Assembly: GCA_035498175.1 (NCBI GenBank)
Contig: DATKAJ010000024.1
Span: forward strand, 1 to 11,323
Reading direction: 5' to 3'
DNA from: JALORV01 sp035498175
Lineage (GTDB): Bacteria > Pseudomonadota > Gammaproteobacteria > Burkholderiales > Burkholderiaceae_F
Length of the DNA: 11,323 nt
In this document: positions 1-8,346 of the stretch, piece after piece
Layout of the letters: each line of letters begins with the position of its first letter
Numbering within the stretch: the stretch's first letter is position 1
Program-made: the position numbers and the translations under genes
Notes under the pieces: model-generated
The model's input: the letters and a program-made list of their open reading frames with translations, nothing else
What the model was told of the DNA's origin: nothing
Databases searched by the model: none

Positions 1-39
1 GCGAGCATTGCATTAACGGATCGGTCGTAGTGTCAGGCC
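1..39 (+). other. Leader of the efflux operon, cut by the window edge
   Basis: Only 39 nt precede the repressor gene. A TTGCAT at 8-13 vaguely resembles a -35 element, but no matching -10 lies at normal spacing, and I find no convincing palindrome for a TetR operator. The promoter and operator probably extend left of the window. Confidence 0.3.
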
Positions 40-753
40 ATGAGCGCGTCGGCCCACACCAACCCCCAGCTTCAGCGCGTGCCGCCGCGCGCGGAAGCTG
101 CTACGGCTCGCCGCGTCGGCCCGGGTCGACCCAGACAGGCAGAAGCGCAGCGCCGGGAGCAGGTGCTGGTCGAGATCGCTGCCCGCATGATCGCCCGCCG
201 GGGCTACCGGGCGCTGAGCCTCGAATCTATTGCGCGTGAGGCGCATGTCGCTGCACGCACGATCTACAGCAAGTTCGGCGGCAAGGCGGGCCTGTTCGCC
301 GCTGTGATCCGGCGCGGCGCAGACCTCGCGGAACATCCGCTTCTTCTCGAGGACGACCGACGCCCGCTTCGCGATGCGCTGCGGGCTTTTTCGCGCGACC
401 ATCTCTGGACCGCGACCCGGCCCGCCGCTGTCGCCCTGCGCCGCGCGGTCCTCGCAGAAGCCGCCGCGCTCCCGGAGGTTGCCACCATCTATTTCGAGCA
501 GGGGCCCACCCGGACACAGGCTCGCCTCGCGGCGTATTTCGAACGGCCCGACGTGCGGAAGCAGCTGCGTGCCGTCACTGCGCCGAGACTGGCTGCGGCA
601 TTCCAGTCAGTGCTGTACGGTTACGAGTATCAGCGGCTGGTGTTCGGCCTTGCGCGCACTCCGACCCGGCGTTCCATCGCTGCGTGGGCCGACGCAGCCG
701 TCGAACTCTTTCTCGAAGGTGCAAGCGCCGAGACGACGCCGGCCGCGCACTGA
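40..753 (+). CDS. TetR/AcrR family transcriptional repressor (AefR-like C-terminal domain), likely local regulator of the efflux operon
   Basis: This 237-residue protein is probably a DNA-binding repressor released by a small ligand. A typical GRPR lead-in (about residues 29-32) precedes the N-terminal TetR helix-turn-helix at about 36-86. The recognition region is TIYSKFGGKAGLF (74-86), the family hallmark. The C-terminal half contains a LRRAVLAEAAALPEVA stretch (133-148) followed by YFEQGP (151-156), which resembles the AefR-type ligand/dimer domain. The ATG at 40 is the first start after an in-frame TAG at 28-30. It has only a weak ribosome site (AGG at 35-37). About 35 basic, proline-rich residues precede the HTH, which is longer than usual, so a GTG at 79 is an alternative start. 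The stop lies 6 nt before the adaptor gene, so the repressor is the first gene of the pump operon and probably autoregulated. That control is inferred from position; no operator is clear in the 39 nt to its left. Confidence 0.9.
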   Translation: MSASAHTNPQLQRVPPRAEAATARRVGPGRPRQAEAQRREQVLVEIAARMIARRGYRALSLESIAREAHVAARTIYSKFGGKAGLFAAVIRRGADLAEHPLLLEDDRRPLRDALRAFSRDHLWTATRPAAVALRRAVLAEAAALPEVATIYFEQGPTRTQARLAAYFERPDVRKQLRAVTAPRLAAAFQSVLYGYEYQRLVFGLARTPTRRSIAAWADAAVELFLEGASAETTPAAH

Positions 754-759
754 GTCCCG

Positions 760-2094
760 ATGAGAGACGACTCCGCCAAAGACGTGCCACAGGCTTCACC
801 CTCGCACGACGCAGAGCGCGCGCCAACGGGCCGCCGCGGGTGGCGCTGGATCGTCTTGGTCCTCGTCATCGCAGTCCTGGCGTTCGCCGCCTGGTACGGA
901 TTGCGATCGGGATCCGGCGCGCCGGCCGCGCCAACGTCCGAGGCGAACAAGACCGGCAGATTCGATCCGGCCAACAGTGTCACGCCCGTGTCGGCCGCCG
1001 CAGCGCGCATCGCGGACCTGCCGGTTCGCCTGTCCGCCTTGGGGACTGTGGTCGCCCGCAACACAGTCACCGTGCGAACCCGCGTGGACGGCGAGCTCGT
1101 GCGCGTTGACTTCAAGGAAGGCGACATGGTGAAGGCCGGCCAGCAGTTGGCCCAGATCGACCCGCGGCCTTTCGAGGTCGCGCTGGCGCAAGCGCAGGCG
1201 CAGATGTCGCGCGATCGCGCCCAATTCGAAAGCGCGAAGGTCGATCTCGAGCGCTATCGCAAGCTGCTGGCCACCGACTCGATCGCCAGCCAGCAGGTCG
1301 ACACGCAGGAAGCCACGGTGCGGCAGTTCGAGGCGACGGTCGCAGCCGACCAGGCCGCCGTGGACAGCGCGCGGCTGCAGCTGTCGTACACGCGCATCAC
1401 CTCGCCGGTTGCGGGGCGTGTCGGACTGCGTCAGGTCGATCCCGGCAACCTGGTGCACGCGGGCGATACGAACGGCATTGTGGTGGTGACGGAGATCGAT
1501 CCAATCGGAGTCACCTTTCCGCTGCCGCAGGACAACCTGCCCGCAGTCCTGGCGCGGCTGCGCGCGGGCGGGACACTGCCGGTCGATGCGTTCGATCGCG
1601 ACGGGCGCAACCTGCTGGCGAGCGGACAGCTCGTCACGACCGACAACCTGGTCGACCCGGCGACGGGCACGATCAAGCTCAAGGCAGCCTTCGACAACAA
1701 GAACGGCTCGCTCTTCCCCAACCAGTTCGTCAACGCGCGCCTCCAGATCGACACCCTGAAGGGAGCCGTCGTCGTACCGACCAGCAGCATCCAGCGCGGC
1801 GCCCCGGGGACCTTCGTCTTCGTCGTCAAGGACGATTCAACGGTCACGGTACGCCCGGTGAAGCTCGGCCCGGCGGACGGTGAAACGACGGCCATCGCCG
1901 ATGGACTGGCAGCCGGCGAACGGGTCGTCACCGACGGTACCGACAAGCTGCGCGAAGGCAGCCGCGTGCAGGTGATCGATCGTAGTGCGCCGCCGAGCGC
2001 GACGCCCGCGCCGGCACGAGGACGACCCGACGGCCAGGCCGCCGGCGAGCGCAACCGAAAGAAGCGGGACGCGCCCCAGGGCACGTCGCAGTAG
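760..2094 (+). CDS. mdtA: MdtA-type periplasmic adaptor (membrane fusion protein) of an RND multidrug efflux pump
   Basis: This is the periplasmic adaptor that bridges the RND permease and the outer membrane channel. It has 444 residues, against about 415 for E. coli MdtA. A single N-terminal anchor lies at about 28-47 (WRWIVLVLVIAVLAFAAWY) with no lipobox cysteine, so it is a membrane-anchored rather than lipid-anchored adaptor. A biotinyl/lipoyl-like half follows at about 100-136 (NTVTVRTRVDG, then EGDMVKAGQ). Next come an alpha-helical hairpin at about 137-207, the second lipoyl half with SPVAGRVGLRQVDPGN (215-230), a beta-barrel at about 245-335 with TGTIKLKA and LFPNQFVNAR, and a membrane-proximal domain to about 406. 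These motifs match MdtA closely. The last 36 residues or so are a hydrophilic Pro/Ala/Arg/Lys tail. The ATG at 760 is the first start after the in-frame stop of the TetR gene (751-753), and its ribosome site is weak. The mdtB start follows 7 nt after the stop. Confidence 0.94.
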   Translation: MRDDSAKDVPQASPSHDAERAPTGRRGWRWIVLVLVIAVLAFAAWYGLRSGSGAPAAPTSEANKTGRFDPANSVTPVSAAAARIADLPVRLSALGTVVARNTVTVRTRVDGELVRVDFKEGDMVKAGQQLAQIDPRPFEVALAQAQAQMSRDRAQFESAKVDLERYRKLLATDSIASQQVDTQEATVRQFEATVAADQAAVDSARLQLSYTRITSPVAGRVGLRQVDPGNLVHAGDTNGIVVVTEIDPIGVTFPLPQDNLPAVLARLRAGGTLPVDAFDRDGRNLLASGQLVTTDNLVDPATGTIKLKAAFDNKNGSLFPNQFVNARLQIDTLKGAVVVPTSSIQRGAPGTFVFVVKDDSTVTVRPVKLGPADGETTAIADGLAAGERVVTDGTDKLREGSRVQVIDRSAPPSATPAPARGRPDGQAAGERNRKKRDAPQGTSQ

Positions 2095-2101
2095 GTTCGC
2101 G

Positions 2102-5100
2102 ATGGGACCCTCACGCCTCTTCATCCTGCGGCCGGTGGCGACGACGCTGTTGATGGTGGCCATCCTCGTGGCCGGAGCTGTCGCGTACCGCTTTCTGCCG
2201 CAGTCGGCACTACCGCAGGTCGACTATCCGACCATCCAGGTCACTACGCTGTACCCCGGCGCCAGCCCCGACGTCGTGACCTCGTCCATCACCGCGCCGC
2301 TCGAACGCCAGTTCGGGCAGATGCCGGGTCTCAACCAGATGTGGTCCACGAGTTCCGCGGGCGCCTCGGTGATCACGCTGCGCTTCGACCTGGCGCTGAC
2401 GCTCGACGTCGCCGAGCAGGAAGTGCAGGCGGCAATCAACGGAGCGGGGACGCTGCTGCCGAGCGATCTGCCGCAGCCTCCGGTCTACAACAAGGTCAAT
2501 CCAGCCGACGCGCCAATCCTGACCCTTGGCCTCACGTCCAGGACGATGCCGCTGACGAAGCTGCAGGATCTCGCAGATACGCGCGTGGCGCAGAAACTGT
2601 CCCAGGTCCCCGGCGTCGGCCTGGTCAGCGTGACCGGCGGCCAGAAGCCCGCGGTCCGGATACAGGTGAATCCCAAGGCGCTCGCTTCGCTCGGCCTCTC
2701 AATGGACGATCTGCGCACAGCGATCGCCGCAGGCAACGTCAATCTGGCCAAGGGCAGCTTCGACGGCCCGACGCGCGCCTCGACCATCGACGCGAATGAC
2801 CAGCTCAGGAGCGACGAGGATTATCGCAACCTGGTCATCGCCTGGAAGAACGGCGCGGCGATCCGCGTCCGCGACGTCGCCGACGTCGTAAATGACGCCG
2901 AGAACGTGCGGCTGGCGGCGTGGGTCGACGCGGAGCCGGGCATCGTGCTCAACATCCAGCGCCAGCCGGGCGCCAACGTCATCGAGACCGTCGACCGCAT
3001 CAAGGCTCTCCTGCCGCAACTCGAGTCCGGACTGCCCGCAGCGGTCGGGATCCGGCCGCTGACCGACCGCACCGTCACGATCCGCGCGTCGGTCGCCGAC
3101 GTGCAGATCGAGTTGCTGTTCGCGGTCGCGCTGGTTGTCGCTGTCATCTTCGTCTTCCTGCGTAGCGTGCCGGCCACCGTGATCCCGAGCCTCGCCGTGC
3201 CGCTGTCGCTGGTCGGCACGTTCGGCGTCATGTATCTCGCCGGCTTCTCGATCAACAACCTGTCGCTGATGGCGCTGGTCATCGCCACCGGCTTCGTCGT
3301 CGACGACGCGATTGTCATGATCGAGAACATCTCGCGCTACATCGAGCAGGGGGAATCGCCGCTCGACGCGGCGCTGAAGGGGGCCGGACAGATCGGCTTC
3401 ACCATCATTTCCCTGACGCTGTCGCTGGTTGCGGTACTGATCCCGCTGCTGTTCATGCCCGACGTCGTCGGAAGACTGTTCCGCGAGTTCGCGATCACGC
3501 TGGCCGTCGCCATCCTCATCTCGGCGGTGATTTCGCTCACGTTCACGCCGATGCTGTGCGCGAAGCTGCTGCGCCACACACCGCGCGAACGGCAGGGCCG
3601 CCTGTTTGCAGCCAGCGAGCGCATCTGGGAGTCGATCGTCGGCGCCTACGACCGGTCATTGCAGTGGGTGCTTGACCGCCAGCGAGTGACGCTCGTGGTC
3701 GCGGTCGCAACGCTGGTCCTGACCATCGTGCTTTACATCGTGGTTCCCAAGGGCTTCTTCCCGTTGCAGGACACTGGCGCCATCCAGGGCACGACCGAAG
3801 CCGCGCAATCGACCTCGTTCGCCGCGATGGCCGAGCGGCAGCAGGCGCTGGCGCAGGCGCTGCTCGCCGATCCAGCGGTGGCGAGCATTTCGTCTTTCAT
3901 CGGTGTCGACGGCATCAACACCACGTTGAACAGTGGTCGAATGCTGATCAATCTGAAGGACCATTCGCAGCGCGACTCGCAGCAGACGATCCTCGCGCGG
4001 CTGCAGCGACGCGCCGTGGACGTTCCCGGGATTGCGCTCTATCTGCAACCGGTGCAGGACCTGACGATCGAGGATCGCGTGGCGCGGACGCAATATCAGT
4101 TCTCGCTGTCGACGCCCAACATCGCGGAACTGACGACCTGGGTGCCCAAGGTGGTCGAACGCCTGCAGCACGAAGCCGTGCTCACCGATGTGGCGAGCGA
4201 CCTGCAGGCCGACGGCCGCCAGGCCTTCGTCGTCATCGATCGCGACAGCGCCGGCAGGCTAGGCGTGACGACCGCGGCCATCGACAGCGCGCTGTACAAC
4301 GCCTTCGGACAGAGGCTTATCTCCACCATCTTCACTCAGGCGAGTCAGTACCGGGTCGTGCTGGAAGTCCAGCCCCGCTTCCAGCAGGGCATGTCCAGCC
4401 TCGACAACATCTACGTCACCGCGCAGGGCGGAGCTCAGGTGCCGCTCTCATCGATCGCACGTGTCGACGAGCGGCCCGGTGTGCTCGCGATCAGCCACCT
4501 TGGCCAGTTTCCGGCGGCAACCGTCTCGTTCAATCTCGCGCCGGGCGCCTCGCTCGGCGAGGCTGTGGGCGCAATCGAATCGGCCAACCGGGAGATCGGC
4601 CTTCCGGCCAGCATCCAGACGCAGTTCGAGGGCGCTGCGCTGGCGTTTCGCGCCGGACTCGGCAACGAGGTCTGGTTGCTGCTCGCGGCGATCGTCACGA
4701 TGTACATCGTGCTCGGCGTGCTCTACGAGAGCTTCATCCACCCGGTCACGATTCTGTCGACGCTGCCTTCGGCCGGCATCGGGGCGCTGCTCGCGCTGCT
4801 GATCACACGCAACGATCTGTCGGTGATTGCCGTGATCGGCATCGTGCTGCTGATCGGCATCGTCAAGAAGAACGCCATCATGATGGTCGACTTCGCCCTC
4901 GCCGCCGAGCGCGATGAAGGAATGGCGCCGCGCGCGGCGATTCATCAGGCCTGCCTGTTGCGACTGCGTCCGATCCTGATGACCACCTTCGCCGCTCTGT
5001 TCGGTGCGCTGCCGCTGATGCTCGGCACCGGGGTTGGCGCGGAGCTGCGCCATCCGCTGGGAATCACCATGGTGGGCGGACTGTTGGTGAGCCAGGTCCT

Positions 5101-5203
5101 GACGCTGTTCACCACCCCGGTCATCTACCTCGCGTTCGACCGGCTGGCGCGGCGGCGCAGACACGGCGCTCACGCCGCGGAAGAGCCGTCCCCGGCGGAA
5201 TGA
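2102..5203 (+). CDS. mdtB: MdtB-type RND multidrug efflux permease subunit
   Basis: This is an inner membrane drug/proton antiporter subunit of the HAE1 RND family, 1033 residues (E. coli MdtB is about 1040). The N-terminus GPSRLFILRPVATTLLMVAI matches MdtB almost exactly. TM1 lies at about 7-28 and TM2 at about 332-353. TM7 is at about 527-547 and TM8 at about 857-876. Large periplasmic pore/docking loops lie at about 30-330 and 550-855. The proton-relay acidic pair is present in TM4 as FVVDDAIV (D401, D402), and the TM10 lysines as VKKNAIM (K922, K923). KGFFPLQD and FGQRLISTIFTQASQYRVVLE are further MdtB-like stretches. The reading frame stays open 39 codons upstream inside mdtA. ATG 2102 was chosen because homology begins there and an AGG (2093-2095) sits 6 nt before it. 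In E. coli, MdtB works with MdtC in a B2C heterotrimer; the same is inferred here from the gene pair. Confidence 0.95.
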   Translation: MGPSRLFILRPVATTLLMVAILVAGAVAYRFLPQSALPQVDYPTIQVTTLYPGASPDVVTSSITAPLERQFGQMPGLNQMWSTSSAGASVITLRFDLALTLDVAEQEVQAAINGAGTLLPSDLPQPPVYNKVNPADAPILTLGLTSRTMPLTKLQDLADTRVAQKLSQVPGVGLVSVTGGQKPAVRIQVNPKALASLGLSMDDLRTAIAAGNVNLAKGSFDGPTRASTIDANDQLRSDEDYRNLVIAWKNGAAIRVRDVADVVNDAENVRLAAWVDAEPGIVLNIQRQPGANVIETVDRIKALLPQLESGLPAAVGIRPLTDRTVTIRASVADVQIELLFAVALVVAVIFVFLRSVPATVIPSLAVPLSLVGTFGVMYLAGFSINNLSLMALVIATGFVVDDAIVMIENISRYIEQGESPLDAALKGAGQIGFTIISLTLSLVAVLIPLLFMPDVVGRLFREFAITLAVAILISAVISLTFTPMLCAKLLRHTPRERQGRLFAASERIWESIVGAYDRSLQWVLDRQRVTLVVAVATLVLTIVLYIVVPKGFFPLQDTGAIQGTTEAAQSTSFAAMAERQQALAQALLADPAVASISSFIGVDGINTTLNSGRMLINLKDHSQRDSQQTILARLQRRAVDVPGIALYLQPVQDLTIEDRVARTQYQFSLSTPNIAELTTWVPKVVERLQHEAVLTDVASDLQADGRQAFVVIDRDSAGRLGVTTAAIDSALYNAFGQRLISTIFTQASQYRVVLEVQPRFQQGMSSLDNIYVTAQGGAQVPLSSIARVDERPGVLAISHLGQFPAATVSFNLAPGASLGEAVGAIESANREIGLPASIQTQFEGAALAFRAGLGNEVWLLLAAIVTMYIVLGVLYESFIHPVTILSTLPSAGIGALLALLITRNDLSVIAVIGIVLLIGIVKKNAIMMVDFALAAERDEGMAPRAAIHQACLLRLRPILMTTFAALFGALPLMLGTGVGAELRHPLGITMVGGLLVSQVLTLFTTPVIYLAFDRLARRRRHGAHAAEEPSPAE

Positions 5204-5223
5204 CGGTTCGACGGAAAGGCATG
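5200..5223 (+). promoter_or_regulatory. mdtB/mdtC junction with two candidate mdtC starts
   Basis: An ATG at 5200 overlaps the mdtB TGA (5201-5203) as ATGA, and a second in-frame ATG lies at 5221. The purine run GGAAAGG (5213-5219) between them can serve the second start. Family alignment from memory places the natural N-terminus at the second ATG. The first could act in coupled re-initiation. Confidence 0.5.
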
Positions 5224-8200
5224 AATCTCTCGCAGCCCTTCATCCAGCGTCCGGTGGCGACCACGCTGCTCGCTCTCGGGGTTCTGCTCGCCGGCGCGGT
5301 CTCGTTCCGGCTGCTTCCCGTGTCGCCATTGCCGCAGGTGGACTTTCCGACCATTTCGGTCAGCGCGTCGCTGCCGGGCGCCAGTCCGGAGACGATGGCC
5401 GCCACGGTCGCCACGCCCCTCGAACGGGCCTTGGGCCGAATCGCCGGCGTCACCGAAATGACGTCGAGCAGTTCGCTCGGCAACACCCGCATCACGCTGC
5501 AGTTCGAACTGGACCGCAACATCGACGGCGCCGCGCGCGACGTGCAGGCCGCGATCAACGCCGCGCGCTCGCTGCTGCCGACGGGACTACCGTCGAATCC
5601 GACCTATCGCAAGGTCAATCCGGCCGACTCTCCGATCATGATCCTGTCGCTCACCAGCGACACGCAGACACGCGGCCAGATGTACGACGCCGCCTCGACG
5701 ATCCTCGCGCAGAAGATCTCGCAGCTGCCCGGCGTCGGCAACGTCAACGTCGGCGGGTCCGCCCTGCCCGCCGTGCGCGTCGAACTGAATCCGTCGGTGC
5801 TCAATGCGATGGGTATCTCGCTCGAAACCGTGCGGTCGGCGATTGCTGCCAGCAACGCCAATCGCCCGAAGGGTGCGGTCGAAGACGGCGCCACGCACTG
5901 GCAGATCTACGCCAACGACCAGGGCATGCGCGCGGCGGACTACATGCCCCTGATAGTCGCCTACCGCAACGGCGCGGCCGTGCGCCTGTCCGACGTCGCC
6001 GAAGTCGTGGATTCGGTCCAGGACCTGCGCAACGACGGCCTGACCAACGGCAGACCGTCGGTGCAGGTGATCATCTATCGGCAGCCGGGAGCGAACATCA
6101 TCGACACCGTCGAAGGCGTCAGGGCGCTGCTGCCGGTCCTGCGTGCATCGATCCCGGCGGCGATCAACCTCGACGTCGTGATGGAACGCACCACGACGAT
6201 CAGGGCCTCGCTGCGGGAAGTGGAGCGCACGCTGCTTGCCGCGGTGACTCTGGTGATCGGCGTGGTCTACCTGTTCCTGCGCAACGGCCGCGCCACGCTG
6301 ATCCCCGCCGTCGCGGTGCCGGTCTCACTGGTCGGCACTTTCGCCGTGATGTATCTGCTCAATTACAGCCTGAACAATCTGTCACTGATGGCGTTGACGA
6401 TCGCCACGGGTTTCGTCGTCGACGACGCCATCGTCGTCCTGGAGAACGTATCGCGGCACATCGAGGCGGGAACGGCGCCGAGGGCGGCGGCGCTGCTGGG
6501 CGCGAGGGAAGTGGGCTTCACGGTGCTGTCGATGAGTCTGTCGCTGGTCGCCGTCTTCATCCCGCTGCTCGCGATGGGCGGGATCATCGGCCGGCTGTTT
6601 CGCGAATTCGCCGTCACGCTTTCGGCAGCGGTCCTAGTGTCGCTGCTGGTGTCGCTGACATTGACTCCGATGATGTGCGCGCGCCTGCTCCGCAGTGCTC
6701 CGGCGCGGGCTCCGCGGGGCGGCAAGCTCGCGGCCTGGAAGGCGCTGGCCGAGCGCGGCTTCGCGGCGCTGTCGCGCGGGTACGAGCGTTCGCTCGCATG
6801 GGCACTGCGCCATTCGCTGCTGATGCTGATCGCATTCTTCGCCACGATCGCGCTGAACGTCTGGCTGTACATGATCGTGCCGAAGGGGTTCTTCCCGCAG
6901 CAGGACGTCGGCCTGATGATCGGCAACATCCAGGCCGACCAGAGCAGTTCCTTCCAGGCGATGCGGGAGAAGGTGCGCGAGCTGGCGGCGATCGTGAAGA
7001 GCGATCCGGCGGTGGCCAACGTCGTCGCATTCACGGGTGGCGGTCAGCGCAACGGCGGCTTCATGTTCGTCACGCTGAAGCCGCGCGCCGAGCGGGATGC
7101 GAGCGCCGACCAGGTTAACGCGCGACTGCGCGGCAAGACCGCGCGCGTTCCGGGCGCCAACCTCTTCCTGGTGCCGGCGCAGGACATTCGCATCGGCGGC
7201 CGCGCGGCCAACGCGCAGTACCAGTTCACGCTCCAAGGTGACGATCTTGCGGAATTGCGGCAGTGGGAGCCGCGCGTGCGCCAGGCACTGGCGCAATTGC
7301 CGGAACTCGTCGACGTCAACACCGACCTGCAGGACCACGGCCTGCAGACGACGCTCGTCATCGACCGCGATACCGCTTCGCGGCTGGGCGTGACGGCGCA
7401 GATGATCGACGCCATCCTCAACGACGCCTTCGGGCAGCGGCAGGTCTCGACGATCTACATGCCGCTGAACCAGTACCGGGTGGTGATGGAGGCCGCACCG
7501 CGCTTCTGGCAGAGCCCGGACTCGCTGCGCGACATCTTCGTGATCACGGGCACCGGGGCGCAGGTGCCACTGTCGTCCTTCGCGCACTGGGAGCCCACGG
7601 CAACACCGCTGGCCGTCAATCACCAGGGCCAGTTTGCCGCGAGCACGATCTCCTTCAATCTGCCGCCGGGCATTTCGCTGTCCCAGGCGTCGCGCGCGAT
7701 TCAGAGCGCGCTGGCGCGCATTGGCCTGCCGTCGTCCATCCGCGGCGGATTCCAAGGCACCGCCCAGGCCTTTCAGAAGTCGCTGGCAACGCAGCCGCTG
7801 CTGATCACCGCAGCGATCGCCGCGATGTACATCGTGCTGGGCATCCTCTACGAAAGCTACGTGCTTCCCGTGACGATTCTCTCGACGCTGCCCTCGGCCG
7901 GCGCGGGCGCGATCCTCGCGCTGCTCGCCACCGGGACCGAGTTCTCCGTCATCGCGCTGATCGGGGTCTTCCTGCTGATCGGGCTCGTCAAGAAGAATGC
8001 CATCCTGATGGTGGACTTCGCCATCACTGCGGAACGCGAACGCGGTCTGCCCCCACGCGACGCGATCCTCGAGGCCTGCAGGCTGCGGTTGCGCCCGATC
8101 CTGATGACCACCATGGCAGCCCTGCTCGGTGCGATTCCGCTGGCGATCGGCCTGGGTGACGGCGCCGAGCTGCGCCGTCCGCTCGGGATCTCGATCGTCG

Positions 8201-8346
8201 GCGGCCTTGTCGTCAGCCAGTTGCTGACCCTGTACACGACGCCGGTGATCTATCTCTACCTGGATCGCGCGCGGCTCGCCTGGGCGCGCTGGCGCGGTCG
8301 AGCGCCCGGTAGCAGCGGCGTCGTTGCGCCGGAGGGCAAGGCGTGA
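5221..8346 (+). CDS. mdtC: MdtC-type RND multidrug efflux permease subunit
   Basis: This is the second inner membrane RND permease, paralogous to the preceding gene, with 1041 residues (E. coli MdtC is about 1025). MdtC-type signatures are LPQVDFPTISVSASLPGASP near the N-terminus, LGRIAGVTEMTSSSSLGNTR, AARDVQAAINAARSLLPTGL and ADSPIMILSLTSDTQ. TM1 lies at about 8-28, TM2 at about 335-353, TM7 at about 533-551 and TM8 at about 860-879. The TM4 relay FVVDDAIV carries D401 and D402, and the TM10 VKKNAILM carries K924 and K925, so no catalytic residue is lost. An earlier in-frame ATG at 5200 overlaps the mdtB stop (ATGA) and would add seven residues. ATG 5221 is preferred because family homology starts there and a GGAAAGG (5213-5219) lies just before it, although the spacing is tight. 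In E. coli the MdtB and MdtC subunits are reported to have unequal roles in proton transport and drug binding. Confidence 0.94.
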   Translation: MNLSQPFIQRPVATTLLALGVLLAGAVSFRLLPVSPLPQVDFPTISVSASLPGASPETMAATVATPLERALGRIAGVTEMTSSSSLGNTRITLQFELDRNIDGAARDVQAAINAARSLLPTGLPSNPTYRKVNPADSPIMILSLTSDTQTRGQMYDAASTILAQKISQLPGVGNVNVGGSALPAVRVELNPSVLNAMGISLETVRSAIAASNANRPKGAVEDGATHWQIYANDQGMRAADYMPLIVAYRNGAAVRLSDVAEVVDSVQDLRNDGLTNGRPSVQVIIYRQPGANIIDTVEGVRALLPVLRASIPAAINLDVVMERTTTIRASLREVERTLLAAVTLVIGVVYLFLRNGRATLIPAVAVPVSLVGTFAVMYLLNYSLNNLSLMALTIATGFVVDDAIVVLENVSRHIEAGTAPRAAALLGAREVGFTVLSMSLSLVAVFIPLLAMGGIIGRLFREFAVTLSAAVLVSLLVSLTLTPMMCARLLRSAPARAPRGGKLAAWKALAERGFAALSRGYERSLAWALRHSLLMLIAFFATIALNVWLYMIVPKGFFPQQDVGLMIGNIQADQSSSFQAMREKVRELAAIVKSDPAVANVVAFTGGGQRNGGFMFVTLKPRAERDASADQVNARLRGKTARVPGANLFLVPAQDIRIGGRAANAQYQFTLQGDDLAELRQWEPRVRQALAQLPELVDVNTDLQDHGLQTTLVIDRDTASRLGVTAQMIDAILNDAFGQRQVSTIYMPLNQYRVVMEAAPRFWQSPDSLRDIFVITGTGAQVPLSSFAHWEPTATPLAVNHQGQFAASTISFNLPPGISLSQASRAIQSALARIGLPSSIRGGFQGTAQAFQKSLATQPLLITAAIAAMYIVLGILYESYVLPVTILSTLPSAGAGAILALLATGTEFSVIALIGVFLLIGLVKKNAILMVDFAITAERERGLPPRDAILEACRLRLRPILMTTMAALLGAIPLAIGLGDGAELRRPLGISIVGGLVVSQLLTLYTTPVIYLYLDRARLAWARWRGRAPGSSGVVAPEGKA
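8331..8345 (+). promoter_or_regulatory. Strong Shine-Dalgarno and GTG start overlapping the mdtC stop
   Basis: GGAGG at 8331-8335 lies inside the last codons of mdtC, 7 nt before the GTG at 8343-8345, whose last two bases belong to the mdtC TGA. This is the best ribosome site in the operon. It points to translational coupling of the channel gene with mdtC, perhaps offset by the weaker GTG initiator. Confidence 0.75.

Noticed and set aside
4833..4863. 13-bp direct repeat (TGATCGGCATCGT, 18 nt apart) in mdtB
   Set aside because: It is explained by the repeated IGIV residues conserved in this transmembrane region of RND permeases.
4747..7917. Near-identical DNA stretches in mdtB (about 4747-4800) and mdtC (about 7870-7917), suggesting gene conversion
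   Set aside because: The segments encode one of the most conserved RND motifs (TILSTLPSAG) and still differ at synonymous sites, so common ancestry with protein-level selection is enough.
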